From: Aurantibacter_A sp039941195
Lineage (GTDB): Bacteria; Bacteroidota; Bacteroidia; Flavobacteriales; Flavobacteriaceae
Assembly: GCF_039941195.1 (NCBI RefSeq)
Contig: NZ_JBDVFA010000029.1
Span: 1-64,000 of the forward strand
DNA: 64,000 nt
Reading direction: 5' to 3'
The translations under genes were made by a program, and so were the position numbers. Position 1 is the stretch's first letter. Every line of letters begins with the position of its first letter. Below are positions 27,327 to 36,046 of the stretch, piece by piece. The notes beneath the pieces are model-generated. The model made no database searches, was not told the origin of the DNA, and was given only the letters and a program-made list of their open reading frames with translations.

Positions 27327-28095
27327 AAGCTTTGATATTCAAAAGTTGTTCCACAGGAACCGACTTAAGATTATTTACTTGCAAAAATAACAATAACCGT
27401 TCCAACACGGCTATAGTCTTGTTTGAAGTGTCATGCAACAGAATAATATCACCTTTTGAAACTTTTGCGGTAATACGTTTTAGGATAGCATCTTCGTTTC
27501 TTTTGGTTGTGTCTAATGAACGTACAGACCACCCAATAGAACTTACCTTTAGATTTGCCACGGCCTCTTGTATACTAGGATTAGTAACCCCAAAAGCTGG
27601 CCGATATAAAAGCATTTTATAACCTGTTATTTTTTCTATAATTGCTTTAGTGGTATTTAATTCGGACATAACTTTATTAGTACGAAAAAAACCAAAATCA
27701 TTGGTGTGCGAATACGTGTGGTTACCAATACTATGACCACTTTTTAGAATATCTTGAACAATATTAGGATGATTTTCTGCAAATTTTCCAATTAAGAAAA
27801 AAGTTGCTTTTGCATTGTACTGTTCTAGTAATTCTAAAATTTTCGGGGTAAACTCAGCATTTGGGCCATCATCAAAAGTAAGTGAAACCCTATTCTCAAT
27901 AATGTCTTTTTTATCACTTAAGGAGGTTAAATGATAGTTCCATCGAATAAAAAATGAACCAAAAAGGGTGATTAATAACCATAGAAATAGAATAATAGGG
28001 TAGATAAACCATGGGATGTCAATCACAAAATTCAATACAATTAAAGCGACTAAAAGCGAAATAACAAAAAAGTTGATGTATTTTCTTTTTAGCAT
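27319..28095 (-). CDS. polysaccharide deacetylase-family membrane protein
   Basis: The 258-residue product begins with two hydrophobic segments (FFVISLLVALIVLNFVIDIPWFIY and IILFLWLLITLFG) and carries a NodB-type deacetylase domain: VSLTFDDGPNAEFTP with the Asp pair, HSIGNHTYSH with the metal-binding HxxxH, and ILLHDTS near the C-terminus. It is predicted to be a membrane-bound metal-dependent deacetylase acting outside the cell membrane. Its role in a pigment operon is not obvious; it may remove an acyl group from a carrier or precursor. Coupled to neighbours by overlaps. Confidence 0.78.
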   Translation of the reverse strand: MLKRKYINFFVISLLVALIVLNFVIDIPWFIYPIILFLWLLITLFGSFFIRWNYHLTSLSDKKDIIENRVSLTFDDGPNAEFTPKILELLEQYNAKATFFLIGKFAENHPNIVQDILKSGHSIGNHTYSHTNDFGFFRTNKVMSELNTTKAIIEKITGYKMLLYRPAFGVTNPSIQEAVANLKVSSIGWSVRSLDTTKRNEDAILKRITAKVSKGDIILLHDTSNKTIAVLERLLLFLQVNNLKSVPVEQLLNIKAYE

Positions 28096-29162
28096 CTTTT
28101 TAATAATACAAAGCTTTGATTTTCACCTCTATATTGATTGTAGAGTAGAATAGTTTCGAGTTTTTTTGGTTGTGCTGTATTTAACTGAACGGCTTTAGGA
28201 AGTCTTTGGTTTTTTAAAATTTTGTTTCCTAACCAAAATCCAAAGGCAGAAGCAGTATCGAATTCTCCGGATAAATGTTTGTAATAGGCTTGCGGCGTAT
28301 TTTTAAATGTGTTATCCGATAATAAGGTATAATAGTCATCGTAATCTACATCGCCATTGTTACCCATTATTAGTAAATCAATGTCTTCAACTTCTAAATT
28401 ATTTTCTGTTATAAATTCAAGAACAAGTGTGGTAATCCGATCTTTAGAAATTGAATTGAAAGTCTTAAGTGCTATTAACTCTGAATAAACAGAATTGGTT
28501 TTTTTATTAGATAACAGAAAAAAGTTCGCGCCTTCCGCAAAAACAGCTCCTGAAGTATTTGAATTTAATAAGGAGTTGGAATTTATTGGAGTTTTTTTAA
28601 TATGGCCAATTAATCGATGTGTGTTTTCGTGATGGTCAACTAACTCGTCTACACCACCAACTAAAATATGTTGTGCTTCATTTTCTTCCAGTTGCATTTT
28701 TGCATCTAATAAGGAAGATTCAAATGAAATTGTGGAATGAACATAAGTGAAATTATGCCCCTTGCAACCCATGCCTAATGCTATTTGGCCAGCAACAGTA
28801 TTGTGAGAAGATTGGATAAATCGAGTAGGGGTCAAGTACTGCTCATCGTTGTCAATAATATCTTTTATAAATTTTTCTGAATCTCCAATACAGCCTAGTC
28901 CAGTGCCTACAATAATAGCATCTACCTCACTTTCTTTAATTTGAGCTTCATTCAGTGCAGTTTTTGCGCTTACTGTACTCATTTTTATGCCTTTCGCCAT
29001 TCTTCGTGCGGCGGCAGGTGGAATAAAATCTTTGTAATTTGGTGCTATAACGGTTAGTATTGTAGCTTCATAATTGACAATGTCTTCAAAGAAAGTTGAA
29101 TTGTCAAGTGTGTTTTGAGGAGAAACAGAACCAACACTATTGATGTAGACCGATTTTTTCAT
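28089..29162 (-). CDS. catalytically degenerate ketosynthase, chain-length-factor-like
   Basis: Start set at the ATG at 29162, which makes ATGA with the stop of the upstream ketosynthase. The 357-residue protein has the thiolase fold but lacks all three catalytic residues. The Cys motif is replaced by HSTISFESS, the first His motif reads MGNNGDVDY instead of NAHGT, and the second reads LSGEFDTAS instead of TGHT. Loss of all three while the fold persists is the mark of a chain-length factor. It probably pairs with the intact ketosynthase encoded upstream, like ApeC with ApeO in aryl-polyene synthesis. Confidence 0.78.
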   Translation of the reverse strand: MKKSVYINSVGSVSPQNTLDNSTFFEDIVNYEATILTVIAPNYKDFIPPAAARRMAKGIKMSTVSAKTALNEAQIKESEVDAIIVGTGLGCIGDSEKFIKDIIDNDEQYLTPTRFIQSSHNTVAGQIALGMGCKGHNFTYVHSTISFESSLLDAKMQLEENEAQHILVGGVDELVDHHENTHRLIGHIKKTPINSNSLLNSNTSGAVFAEGANFFLLSNKKTNSVYSELIALKTFNSISKDRITTLVLEFITENNLEVEDIDLLIMGNNGDVDYDDYYTLLSDNTFKNTPQAYYKHLSGEFDTASAFGFWLGNKILKNQRLPKAVQLNTAQPKKLETILLYNQYRGENQSFVLLKRC

Positions 29163-30358
29163 GCTTCTTTTGAAAATATTAAGGTCGAGCAATTTCCGCC
29201 AAATCCAAAAGAATTAGAAAGCACTGTATTCAATTCTTTTTGTTTAAGTTTTAATTCGGGCTGCAATTCGAATTCTTTCATCGGGGTTTGGAAATTCAAA
29301 TTCGGATAGATAATATTGTTTTGTAATGCAAGTACAGAGAATACAGCTTCAATTCCACCAGCTGCAGCTAATGTATGACCTGTAAATGCTTTCGTAGAGC
29401 TAAATTCTGGTACCGCCTTTCCAAAAATACGCAATAATGCCCTGCCTTCAGAGAGGTCATTATTGGGAGTAGCAGTGCCATGAGCATTAATATAGTCGAT
29501 GGACTCAGGTGGAAGTCCAGCTACTTTCAAAGCTTTTTCCATAGCTAAGACGGCGCCATCGCCATGCTCAGAAGATGCAGTTTGGTGGTAGGCATCGTTT
29601 GCATTACCATATCCTTTTACATACGCAAGAACTTTTTTGTTGTCTCGTGCTATTATTTTATCGGATTCTAAAACTAAATAACCAGCTGCTTCACCAAGGT
29701 TTAAGCCTTTTCTGTCGTTGTCGAAAGGTGCATTATAGGTGTCAGATTGAATCATTAAAGTTTTAAACCCATTGATGGTAAATTTAGACATTGCATCCGT
29801 GCCTCCAACAATCACTCGATCTAATTGACCAGATTTAATCATTCTTGCTCCAAGCATAATAGCATTGGCGGCAGAAGAACATGCGGTGCTAATGGTGGTT
29901 ACGAAACTCTCTTCTATGTTTAGATATTCAGCTATCTTTTTTGTGGAATCACCTGCACTAAGTCCGGTAATATGATTCCAATGAGAATCATTCTCAAAAT
30001 AGTCGTAGAAATACTGTTCTGTTTTATCCATGCCACCAACTGTAGTTCCAGAAATTAATCCTGTCGCACAAGCATTAATATCGGATATTCCAGCATTGGC
30101 AACTGCTTCTTGAGCTGCTATAATACCTATCATTGGTGTGCGCGAATACGCATTAGAATCAAGATTTAATATTTTCTCGAGCTCGTCATTTTGAGTAGCT
30201 ATTTCACCCACCATAATGTCGTTCTTATGAACAGTGTTAATCTGGGAAATTTTTGAGATACCTATTTTGCCTGAAATCAGGGATGCATAATTTTCAGCTA
30301 CATTGTTTCCAATAGCTGAAATTATACCAATTCCCGTGATGGCGACTCCTTGACTCAT
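29159..30358 (-). CDS. beta-ketoacyl-ACP synthase (FabF/ApeO-like), intact
   Basis: The 399-residue protein has a complete ketosynthase triad: Cys160 in TISTACSS, His293 in NAHGTATPNND and His328 in AFTGHTLAAAG. It elongates the acyl chain on the acyl carrier protein. Its gene overlaps that of the dead homologue by ATGA, so equal amounts of both are likely, as for a heterodimeric ketosynthase/chain-length-factor pair. This pair is the best candidate for building the polyene chain. Confidence 0.85.
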   Translation of the reverse strand: MSQGVAITGIGIISAIGNNVAENYASLISGKIGISKISQINTVHKNDIMVGEIATQNDELEKILNLDSNAYSRTPMIGIIAAQEAVANAGISDINACATGLISGTTVGGMDKTEQYFYDYFENDSHWNHITGLSAGDSTKKIAEYLNIEESFVTTISTACSSAANAIMLGARMIKSGQLDRVIVGGTDAMSKFTINGFKTLMIQSDTYNAPFDNDRKGLNLGEAAGYLVLESDKIIARDNKKVLAYVKGYGNANDAYHQTASSEHGDGAVLAMEKALKVAGLPPESIDYINAHGTATPNNDLSEGRALLRIFGKAVPEFSSTKAFTGHTLAAAGGIEAVFSVLALQNNIIYPNLNFQTPMKEFELQPELKLKQKELNTVLSNSFGFGGNCSTLIFSKEA

Positions 30359-30464
30359 TGTCTGTTTGAAGTAAATGAAACGAGTTCAATGTAAAAATAC
30401 AAATATCCCAATTTAATTGTGGAGATATTTTTAATACGGTTTATTTGAATTATGGGGCTGGCGA

Positions 30465-30719
30465 TTAGCTTTTGTTCGCTTCAATATAGGCAGCCATTGT
30501 GTCTATCGATTCGAAAATCTTACGACCTTCCTTAGGGTCTGCTAATTTAATTCCGTAATCTTTATCAAGCATTACGATAAGTTCTAAAGCGTCAATAGAG
30601 TCAAGCCCTAAACCTTCACCAAAAAGTGGTTCGGTATCTGAAATTTCTGCTACAGAAAGGTCTTCAAGGTTTAATTGCTCTATTATTTTTTCTTTCAATT
30701 CTAATTTCAATGCGCTCAT
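30465..30719 (-). CDS. acyl carrier protein 1 of the pigment cluster
   Basis: The 84-residue protein is an acyl carrier protein: the phosphopantetheine site is the Ser in GLGLDSIDALELIVML. It is highly acidic, as usual. It sits 105 nt upstream (in transcription order) of the ketosynthase pair, so it likely carries the polyene intermediates. A second carrier protein is encoded at 41309. Confidence 0.85.
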   Translation of the reverse strand: MSALKLELKEKIIEQLNLEDLSVAEISDTEPLFGEGLGLDSIDALELIVMLDKDYGIKLADPKEGRKIFESIDTMAAYIEANKS

Positions 30720-30724
30720 TGGGT

Positions 30725-31312
30725 CTAATATAATCTAGTTATTTCGCTAATCGAATGCACAAAAGTACCGCTATTGGCAACAATGTACAAGAATGCATCA
30801 TATTTTCCATTATCAAAGTCTACCCAACCACAAAGTGCTTTTTGAGCTTTTTTTTCTTTAATGAGGTTTTCGCTATAGTCAAATAACAAGTTTGGATTGA
30901 ATTTGTCAAAAACGAAAAATGCATTTTCCGAAAATAATTGATGACGAATACTTATTTCACCTAAGCAAATGTTTGGTAAAGTGTATACAAATACAGCGGG
31001 ACTCGCAAAGCCATTTTCAATGGCATTTTGATGTTTTCTATCGGTGTCTATACTGGAAGCTCGGTTTGATAGAATTAATGCAATATCTTTTTCAGATTCT
31101 TTTTTTAATAAGACTTCAGCGCCTATGAATGACAATTTGCTTAGGTTGTCCATCTTAAAAAATTTAGAATGGTCAATTTCTAAAAATTTGTAGGCGGCTT
31201 TTATAAATTCCTTAAAATTTTCTGATTCCGTATTGAAAATAGATTTACCGTTTAATAGTATTTCACTATTTCGGATATGACAATAGGCTTGTATGTGTAG
31301 GTTTTTATTCAG
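30725..31312 (-). CDS. short ketosynthase-like protein with probable non-ATG start
   Basis: From the first ATG (31153) only 142 residues follow, but the frame stays open for 55 more codons upstream and reads a sequence that looks like part of the same protein (HIQAYCHIRNSEILLNGK, then FKEFIKAAYKFLEID), back to a stop near 31324. No ATG, GTG or TTG occurs there; CTG at 31312 is the best start (195 residues), placed 3 nt after the methyltransferase stop. The core (SPAVFVYTLPNICLGEISIRHQ) resembles the N-terminal half of beta-ketoacyl synthases; such truncated homologues recur in aryl-polyene loci. The catalytic Cys is absent, so a structural or gating role is likely. Confidence 0.68.
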   Translation of the reverse strand: MNKNLHIQAYCHIRNSEILLNGKSIFNTESENFKEFIKAAYKFLEIDHSKFFKMDNLSKLSFIGAEVLLKKESEKDIALILSNRASSIDTDRKHQNAIENGFASPAVFVYTLPNICLGEISIRHQLFSENAFFVFDKFNPNLLFDYSENLIKEKKAQKALCGWVDFDNGKYDAFLYIVANSGTFVHSISEITRLY

Positions 31313-31314
31313 AT

Positions 31315-32370
31315 TTATTTCTTTTTACAAATAAACATGGTATGGTATTCACCTAAACTGATATCTTCTTTTATAGATAAGCCTGCTTGATCAGCCAATT
31401 CGATAAGCTCAGTTGCTTTATACATTTTACTATTACCATTGGCTAAAGCAGTAAAGTATAATGAAGTGGCTTCTAAAATAAATTTAGCATTGTCAAATTT
31501 CTGACGATCCGTATATGTTTCTATAATTATTAATTCGGTTTCGTCATTCATAGCGTTAACACTGGTGCTCAGTATTTTTAGAATTTCGTCTTTTGAGAAG
31601 CAATCCAAAAATTGGCTCATCCATATTATATCTGCTCCTTCTTGAATGGTTGGGTTTTCAGAAAGCCAATCAATTTCTTGCCCAGAAACTCTATTTCCGT
31701 GACCTTTAGCAGTAGCATTAGCCAAGCCCTTTTTTAATTGACCCGGAAGATCATAGATTTTTACTTGAATATCCGAATTAAACTCGCAACATTGTATGGC
31801 AAATTTTCCCGTATTACCACCAATATCAAAAATGGTTTGAGGATTGCTTTTAAAAATAATATTTAGAGCATCAACAAAGACTTCATCGGAATAGAAGTGG
31901 TCAAAGTCAAACCAAGATTTCTGTACATGTGGTGGCAATTGCGAAAGACCTTCATAAATAGTGTTCCAATCACCTAGTTCTTTTAGCCCCTTAGGTTTGC
32001 CTGAAGTAATGGTGTCTTCTAGATGAAAAAGTCCTTGATAGCAAACATCTTGTGTGAAGTTGAGATTAACTTCAGTCATTTTGTGGTAATTTAAGAAGTA
32101 ACCAATTTTTGATAGTTCGTACTTGTTTTCTTCATTTTTGGTTACGATGTCTGAACTCTCAGCTATTTCTAAAAGCACACCTAGTCCGTATTCGCTGATG
32201 GGTAAAGCTTTACAAATTTCAATTTGAGATACCGGGCGTTTAGCTTCGAAAATATAATCGAAAACTCCTAAATTTTTAAGTGTAACCGAAGTTTGGAAAA
32301 CAAATGGGGCGAATGCTATCTTTTGTGCTTCTTGCAAGGCATCTACCGCCCTGATGGTTTTTTTTGACAT
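31315..32370 (-). CDS. class I SAM-dependent O-methyltransferase-like
   Basis: The 351-residue product has an N-terminal winged-helix dimerisation part (ISEYGLGVLLEIAESSDIV) and a SAM-binding Rossmann domain starting IFDIGGNTGKFAIQCCEFN, with motif ADIIWMSQFLDCF further on. It resembles small-molecule O- or C-methyltransferases of the plant/bacterial OMT type. Flexirubins of some species carry a methyl group on the aryl ring next to the phenol, so ring methylation is a fair hypothesis. It is followed directly by the non-ATG ketosynthase-like gene. Confidence 0.8.
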   Translation of the reverse strand: MSKKTIRAVDALQEAQKIAFAPFVFQTSVTLKNLGVFDYIFEAKRPVSQIEICKALPISEYGLGVLLEIAESSDIVTKNEENKYELSKIGYFLNYHKMTEVNLNFTQDVCYQGLFHLEDTITSGKPKGLKELGDWNTIYEGLSQLPPHVQKSWFDFDHFYSDEVFVDALNIIFKSNPQTIFDIGGNTGKFAIQCCEFNSDIQVKIYDLPGQLKKGLANATAKGHGNRVSGQEIDWLSENPTIQEGADIIWMSQFLDCFSKDEILKILSTSVNAMNDETELIIIETYTDRQKFDNAKFILEATSLYFTALANGNSKMYKATELIELADQAGLSIKEDISLGEYHTMFICKKK

Positions 32371-32441
32371 ATGATGTTTAGGTTATACCGAACTAAGGTC
32401 GCAAATTTAATGAATTCAATAATTACAAGTTTATAAAGCCC

Positions 32442-33590
32442 TTATGGATTAACTTTTTCAAAAATCACCGCAGTATTGCAGCCGCCAAAACCAGAAGCTG
32501 TTTTTAAAAAAGTGTTTAGTTTTTGCGACATGGTTTTCGTAATAATATTTAGTGGTTTTGACACTCCTAACTCCTGAAAACCTAGTGAGCAGAATAAAGT
32601 GTTTTGGTGTAAAGAATGCATGCCTATAATGGTTTCCAATAATCCTGATGCACCTAATGTGTGACCAAAATATCCCTTTAAACTATTTAATGGCGTGTTT
32701 TGTAATCCAGCACGATTAAATGCAATAGCTTCCATTTCATCATTAAAAATAGTGGCGGTGCCATGAGCTGAGATGTAATCAATTTTTGATGCCGCTATGT
32801 TGGCTTGATTTAAAGCAGCGTTGATACTTCTGTATAAACCTTCTCCAGTTCTAGATGGACCCGAGATATGATTTGCGTCGTTACAGGAGGCTTCACCAAT
32901 TATTTTAACAGCTTCTTTATTAAGTTTTGTTTTGTCGCTAGTAACCAAAATGCTTGCACCTATTTCTCCAATATTAATACCAGATCTTGTTTTACAATAA
33001 GGGCGACAGGGTGCTGTGCTTAAAGCTTGAAACGATTGAAAACCGGTTAAAATAAATTCGGTTACCAAATCACCAGCAGCAATAAATACATGGTCATAGG
33101 TTCCTTGGTTTATAAAACTTTTGGCCATAGCAGTAGCTAACACTCCAGAAACACAGGCATTGGAGAGAATAACAGCTTCGTTTTTAAAATCGAAAAATTT
33201 CACTATTTTTTTCCCCAATGTAGCTAAGTAAGCTCTATCATCTTTGAATTCACTATTCGCTTCGAGAACATCAATATTACCTTTGGTTGTTGAAATTATA
33301 AGACCTACACGGTTATTTAGCTCAATCTTTGAATTGCTAATAGTATTTGCAAGTGAAGTAATTAGGATTTTTTCAAGCGGAGTATATGCCTCTTTTGGGT
33401 TTAATTTTTGAAACTTTTTGTTTAATGTCTTTCTATTTATTTGTGAGGAATAAAAAGGGTGTGGAAGTATGTTTGGATCATCAATCAATTTTAGACTTGA
33501 AATCTCTTGACTAATCTGTGTTATAGCAGAGTGGCTATCGAAACCATAAGACGATATAATGGTGTTATATGATAAGTATACTTCACGCAT
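32442..33590 (-). CDS. beta-ketoacyl-ACP synthase, second intact copy
   Basis: Start chosen at the ATG at 33590 (REVYLSYNTIISSYG), overlapping the thioesterase stop by 8 nt; a longer start adds four residues. The triad is complete: Cys146 in LSNACVSG, a His in ISAHGTATIFND and a His in GYFGHTLGASG. The protein (382 residues) is more diverged from FabF than the copies at 29159 and 41558, resembling the ApeR-type ketosynthase of aryl-polyene loci. It may start the chain from the aryl-CoA or prime the dialkylresorcinol arm. Confidence 0.8.
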   Translation of the reverse strand: MREVYLSYNTIISSYGFDSHSAITQISQEISSLKLIDDPNILPHPFYSSQINRKTLNKKFQKLNPKEAYTPLEKILITSLANTISNSKIELNNRVGLIISTTKGNIDVLEANSEFKDDRAYLATLGKKIVKFFDFKNEAVILSNACVSGVLATAMAKSFINQGTYDHVFIAAGDLVTEFILTGFQSFQALSTAPCRPYCKTRSGINIGEIGASILVTSDKTKLNKEAVKIIGEASCNDANHISGPSRTGEGLYRSINAALNQANIAASKIDYISAHGTATIFNDEMEAIAFNRAGLQNTPLNSLKGYFGHTLGASGLLETIIGMHSLHQNTLFCSLGFQELGVSKPLNIITKTMSQKLNTFLKTASGFGGCNTAVIFEKVNP

Positions 33591-34020
33591 CAACCAAGCC
33601 AACTTTTTGTTTCCATTCCATAAAAAAGTCAGGAATAATCAATGATAAATCTCCGTCTAATTCCACAAAAACCTGCACCGTTTCACCAGTACAAACTATT
33701 TGTTCTTCTGGATTCATAATCTCATATTTAAAAATCATTTTAGCTGCAGCAGAATCAATGTATGTAGTTTTAATTTTGGCAACATCTCCATAACGCAAGG
33801 GTAATTTGTGTTCACAAGAAGATTTCACAATTGGAGTGCTAAAATTATGTGCTTTCTGATCCAGGTATGAGATGCCATGGTGTCGACCAAAAGCTTCTCT
33901 TCCATCTTCAAAATATTGAATATAGTTTCCATGCCATACAATGCCCAATGGGTCACATTCTGTAAAACGAACACGAACATCACTAATAAAACTAATTTCT
34001 TTTCTCACTTTAGACGGCAT
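33583..34020 (-). CDS. 4-hydroxybenzoyl-CoA thioesterase-like hotdog enzyme
   Basis: The 145-residue product has the thioesterase signature VRFTECDPLGIVWHGNYIQYFEDGREAF, with the catalytic Asp in CDPLG and the WHGNY helix. The family hydrolyses acyl-CoA or acyl-ACP thioesters. In this cluster it may edit stalled intermediates or release a chain. The equivalent in Gram-negative aryl-polyene loci is the ApeK-type thioesterase. It overlaps the ABC permease gene by 11 nt. Confidence 0.82.
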   Translation of the reverse strand: MPSKVRKEISFISDVRVRFTECDPLGIVWHGNYIQYFEDGREAFGRHHGISYLDQKAHNFSTPIVKSSCEHKLPLRYGDVAKIKTTYIDSAAAKMIFKYEIMNPEEQIVCTGETVQVFVELDGDLSLIIPDFFMEWKQKVGLVDA

Positions 34021-35278
34021 TCTTTCTCTTGTAATAAATAATAGCGATAAATGTAGTTGCGATAAAGAATAGGGTTAATAGGCCTATTTCAGGTAAAATT
34101 TCGATAAATCCTACATTTCTCAAAAATACATCATAAAAGGCATTCAGTCCCCAATTCATGGGTGATAGATTTGAAAGTGTTTGCATTAATTGAGGCATTG
34201 CAAATACGGGTACCCATACGCCACCAATGGCAGCTAATATAACAACGAATGTTGCTCCAAAAGGTGCTGATTGTTCTTGGCTTTTTGCAATAGTTCCTAA
34301 AAGTAATCCTAAACCAACAGCAGCTAATCCAGCAAACAGGGCTACTACAAACAGTAATGGTAAGCGTCCGGATATATTAAGTTGCGGTAAGTCAATTAAT
34401 GGAAATAAGAAAATACCAACTACTAACATTAATGCAAATTGAATTAATGAAACTAAGAGAAAAACTATTGCCTTACCACCTAAAACGGTAGCATAAGAAA
34501 CTGGATGAGTACGTAGACGAACAAATGTTCCTTGGTTTTTTTCTTTTACCATGTTGATTGATAGTGGAAGAATAATAAAAAATATTGCGAACAACGACCA
34601 TGCGGGTATATTGTGTTGCGTAGAATTTGGTATCATCGCCTCCTTGCCAGAATTCGGTATTATCTCTTTAAAGATTATAAAACTTTCAGTGTCAAAAATT
34701 TCTTCATTGGAATCCTCTGAGATTTCTTCTTGAAAAGCTTTATATATTGATTTAGTTTCAATTTTTGAAACCATTTGATTGATGCCACTTTTAATGGCGT
34801 TTCTAAAAGAAAATTGTGTAGCAGGGTCAAAAAACAATTTAACTTCTTTGGGTTCTATTTGTATTGTTCCGGGTAAATCTTCACTTTCATCAACTCCAAA
34901 TTTTGCCAAAATACCATCTACATTTTCAGCAATTTTTAGGTTTAGATCGTTAGAAAGGTTTTCGGGTAAAATAATTGCTAATTGATATTTTCCATTTTGA
35001 ATTAATTTTTGAGCTTCATTTTCGTTTGATTGTTCAATAATGTTAAACATGTCCGATGTTCTCAAATTGTCATGAATGGTTTGAGAGACTTCACCCTTAT
35101 CTTTATCTACTAAAAGAATGTCAATTTTATTCTGCTTAATTGTTTTAAAGGAGCCGTCTTGTACAGTTGTAATAACAATGACTAATAGTAAAGGCATTAA
35201 AAATAGTACTGCCAAACCACCGATATCACGGGTTAGCAATAATAATTCTTTATATGCACTTGCTAAAAGTTTAGGCAT
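34010..35278 (-). CDS. ABC-2 type permease
   Basis: The 422-residue protein has one N-terminal membrane segment (GGLAVLFLMPLLLVIVITTV), a large external domain (~40-225) and five C-terminal membrane segments, the layout of ABC-2 exporters (YhhJ/NodJ-like). It pairs with the ATPase encoded just upstream (8-nt overlap). Its likely cargo is the pigment or a precursor; no direct evidence. Confidence 0.83.
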   Translation of the reverse strand: MPKLLASAYKELLLLTRDIGGLAVLFLMPLLLVIVITTVQDGSFKTIKQNKIDILLVDKDKGEVSQTIHDNLRTSDMFNIIEQSNENEAQKLIQNGKYQLAIILPENLSNDLNLKIAENVDGILAKFGVDESEDLPGTIQIEPKEVKLFFDPATQFSFRNAIKSGINQMVSKIETKSIYKAFQEEISEDSNEEIFDTESFIIFKEIIPNSGKEAMIPNSTQHNIPAWSLFAIFFIILPLSINMVKEKNQGTFVRLRTHPVSYATVLGGKAIVFLLVSLIQFALMLVVGIFLFPLIDLPQLNISGRLPLLFVVALFAGLAAVGLGLLLGTIAKSQEQSAPFGATFVVILAAIGGVWVPVFAMPQLMQTLSNLSPMNWGLNAFYDVFLRNVGFIEILPEIGLLTLFFIATTFIAIIYYKRKNAV

Positions 35279-36014
35279 AATCTCGAAGTGCTTTACCAGT
35301 TAAGGATAGAAATACATCTTCTAGATGTTTCGCTCCTTGCTGATCATTAATCAATTCTTTCGGTTCACCTTTAACTACAATACTTCCATGATCTATAATG
35401 GCAACACGTGTACAAAATTCTTCCGCTTCATTCAAATGATGCGAAGTGTATATTATGGTAGTCCCGTTTTTATTTAATTTTTCGAGATGTTTAATAATTG
35501 CATTTCTAGATTGCACGTCTACACCGACAGTAGGTTCGTCTAAGAACAACACTTTAGGTTTGTGTAAGATACCTGCAATAAGATTGATGCGTCTTTTCAT
35601 TCCGCCTGAAAAAGTTTTTATTTTCTGATGCGAGAATTTTGATAAGCCAAGTATTTCAAGATGTGTATAAATTTCTTCTTTTAACAATGGCTTTTTAACA
35701 CCATACATACTCCCGAAATACATTAAATTTTCTAAAGCCGTTAATGTCGGATATAATGCATATTCTTGTGGAACAGTACCAATTAGTTGTTTTAATTCTT
35801 TTTGGTTTTCTGAATAGGTAAGCTTGTTAATTGAAAAAGAGCCCGATGTTGGTTTTAATAGCGAGCTCAGCATGGATATTAATGTAGTCTTGCCAGCTCC
35901 ATTTGGGCCTAGTAATCCAAAAATTTCGCCTTCATTAATATTGAGATTCAACTTTTTAACCGAATAGAAATCAGTATCTTTGTATTTTTTAGAAAGGTTG
36001 TTGATTTGAATCAT
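35271..36014 (-). CDS. ABC transporter ATP-binding protein
   Basis: Start at the ATG at 36014 (IQINNLSKKYKD); the ATG at 36032 would add six residues. The ~247-residue ATPase has Walker A GLLGPNGAGKTT, the signature TFSGGMKRRINLIAGI, Walker B VLFLDEPTVGVD and the switch His in IIYTSHHLNEAE. It is of the ABC-2 exporter class (CcmA-like) and is coupled to the permease gene. Confidence 0.87.
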   Translation of the reverse strand: MIQINNLSKKYKDTDFYSVKKLNLNINEGEIFGLLGPNGAGKTTLISMLSSLLKPTSGSFSINKLTYSENQKELKQLIGTVPQEYALYPTLTALENLMYFGSMYGVKKPLLKEEIYTHLEILGLSKFSHQKIKTFSGGMKRRINLIAGILHKPKVLFLDEPTVGVDVQSRNAIIKHLEKLNKNGTTIIYTSHHLNEAEEFCTRVAIIDHGSIVVKGEPKELINDQQGAKHLEDVFLSLTGKALRDYA

Positions 36015-36046
36015 TGCCTTTTGTGCTATCAATTATCAAAAACCTA

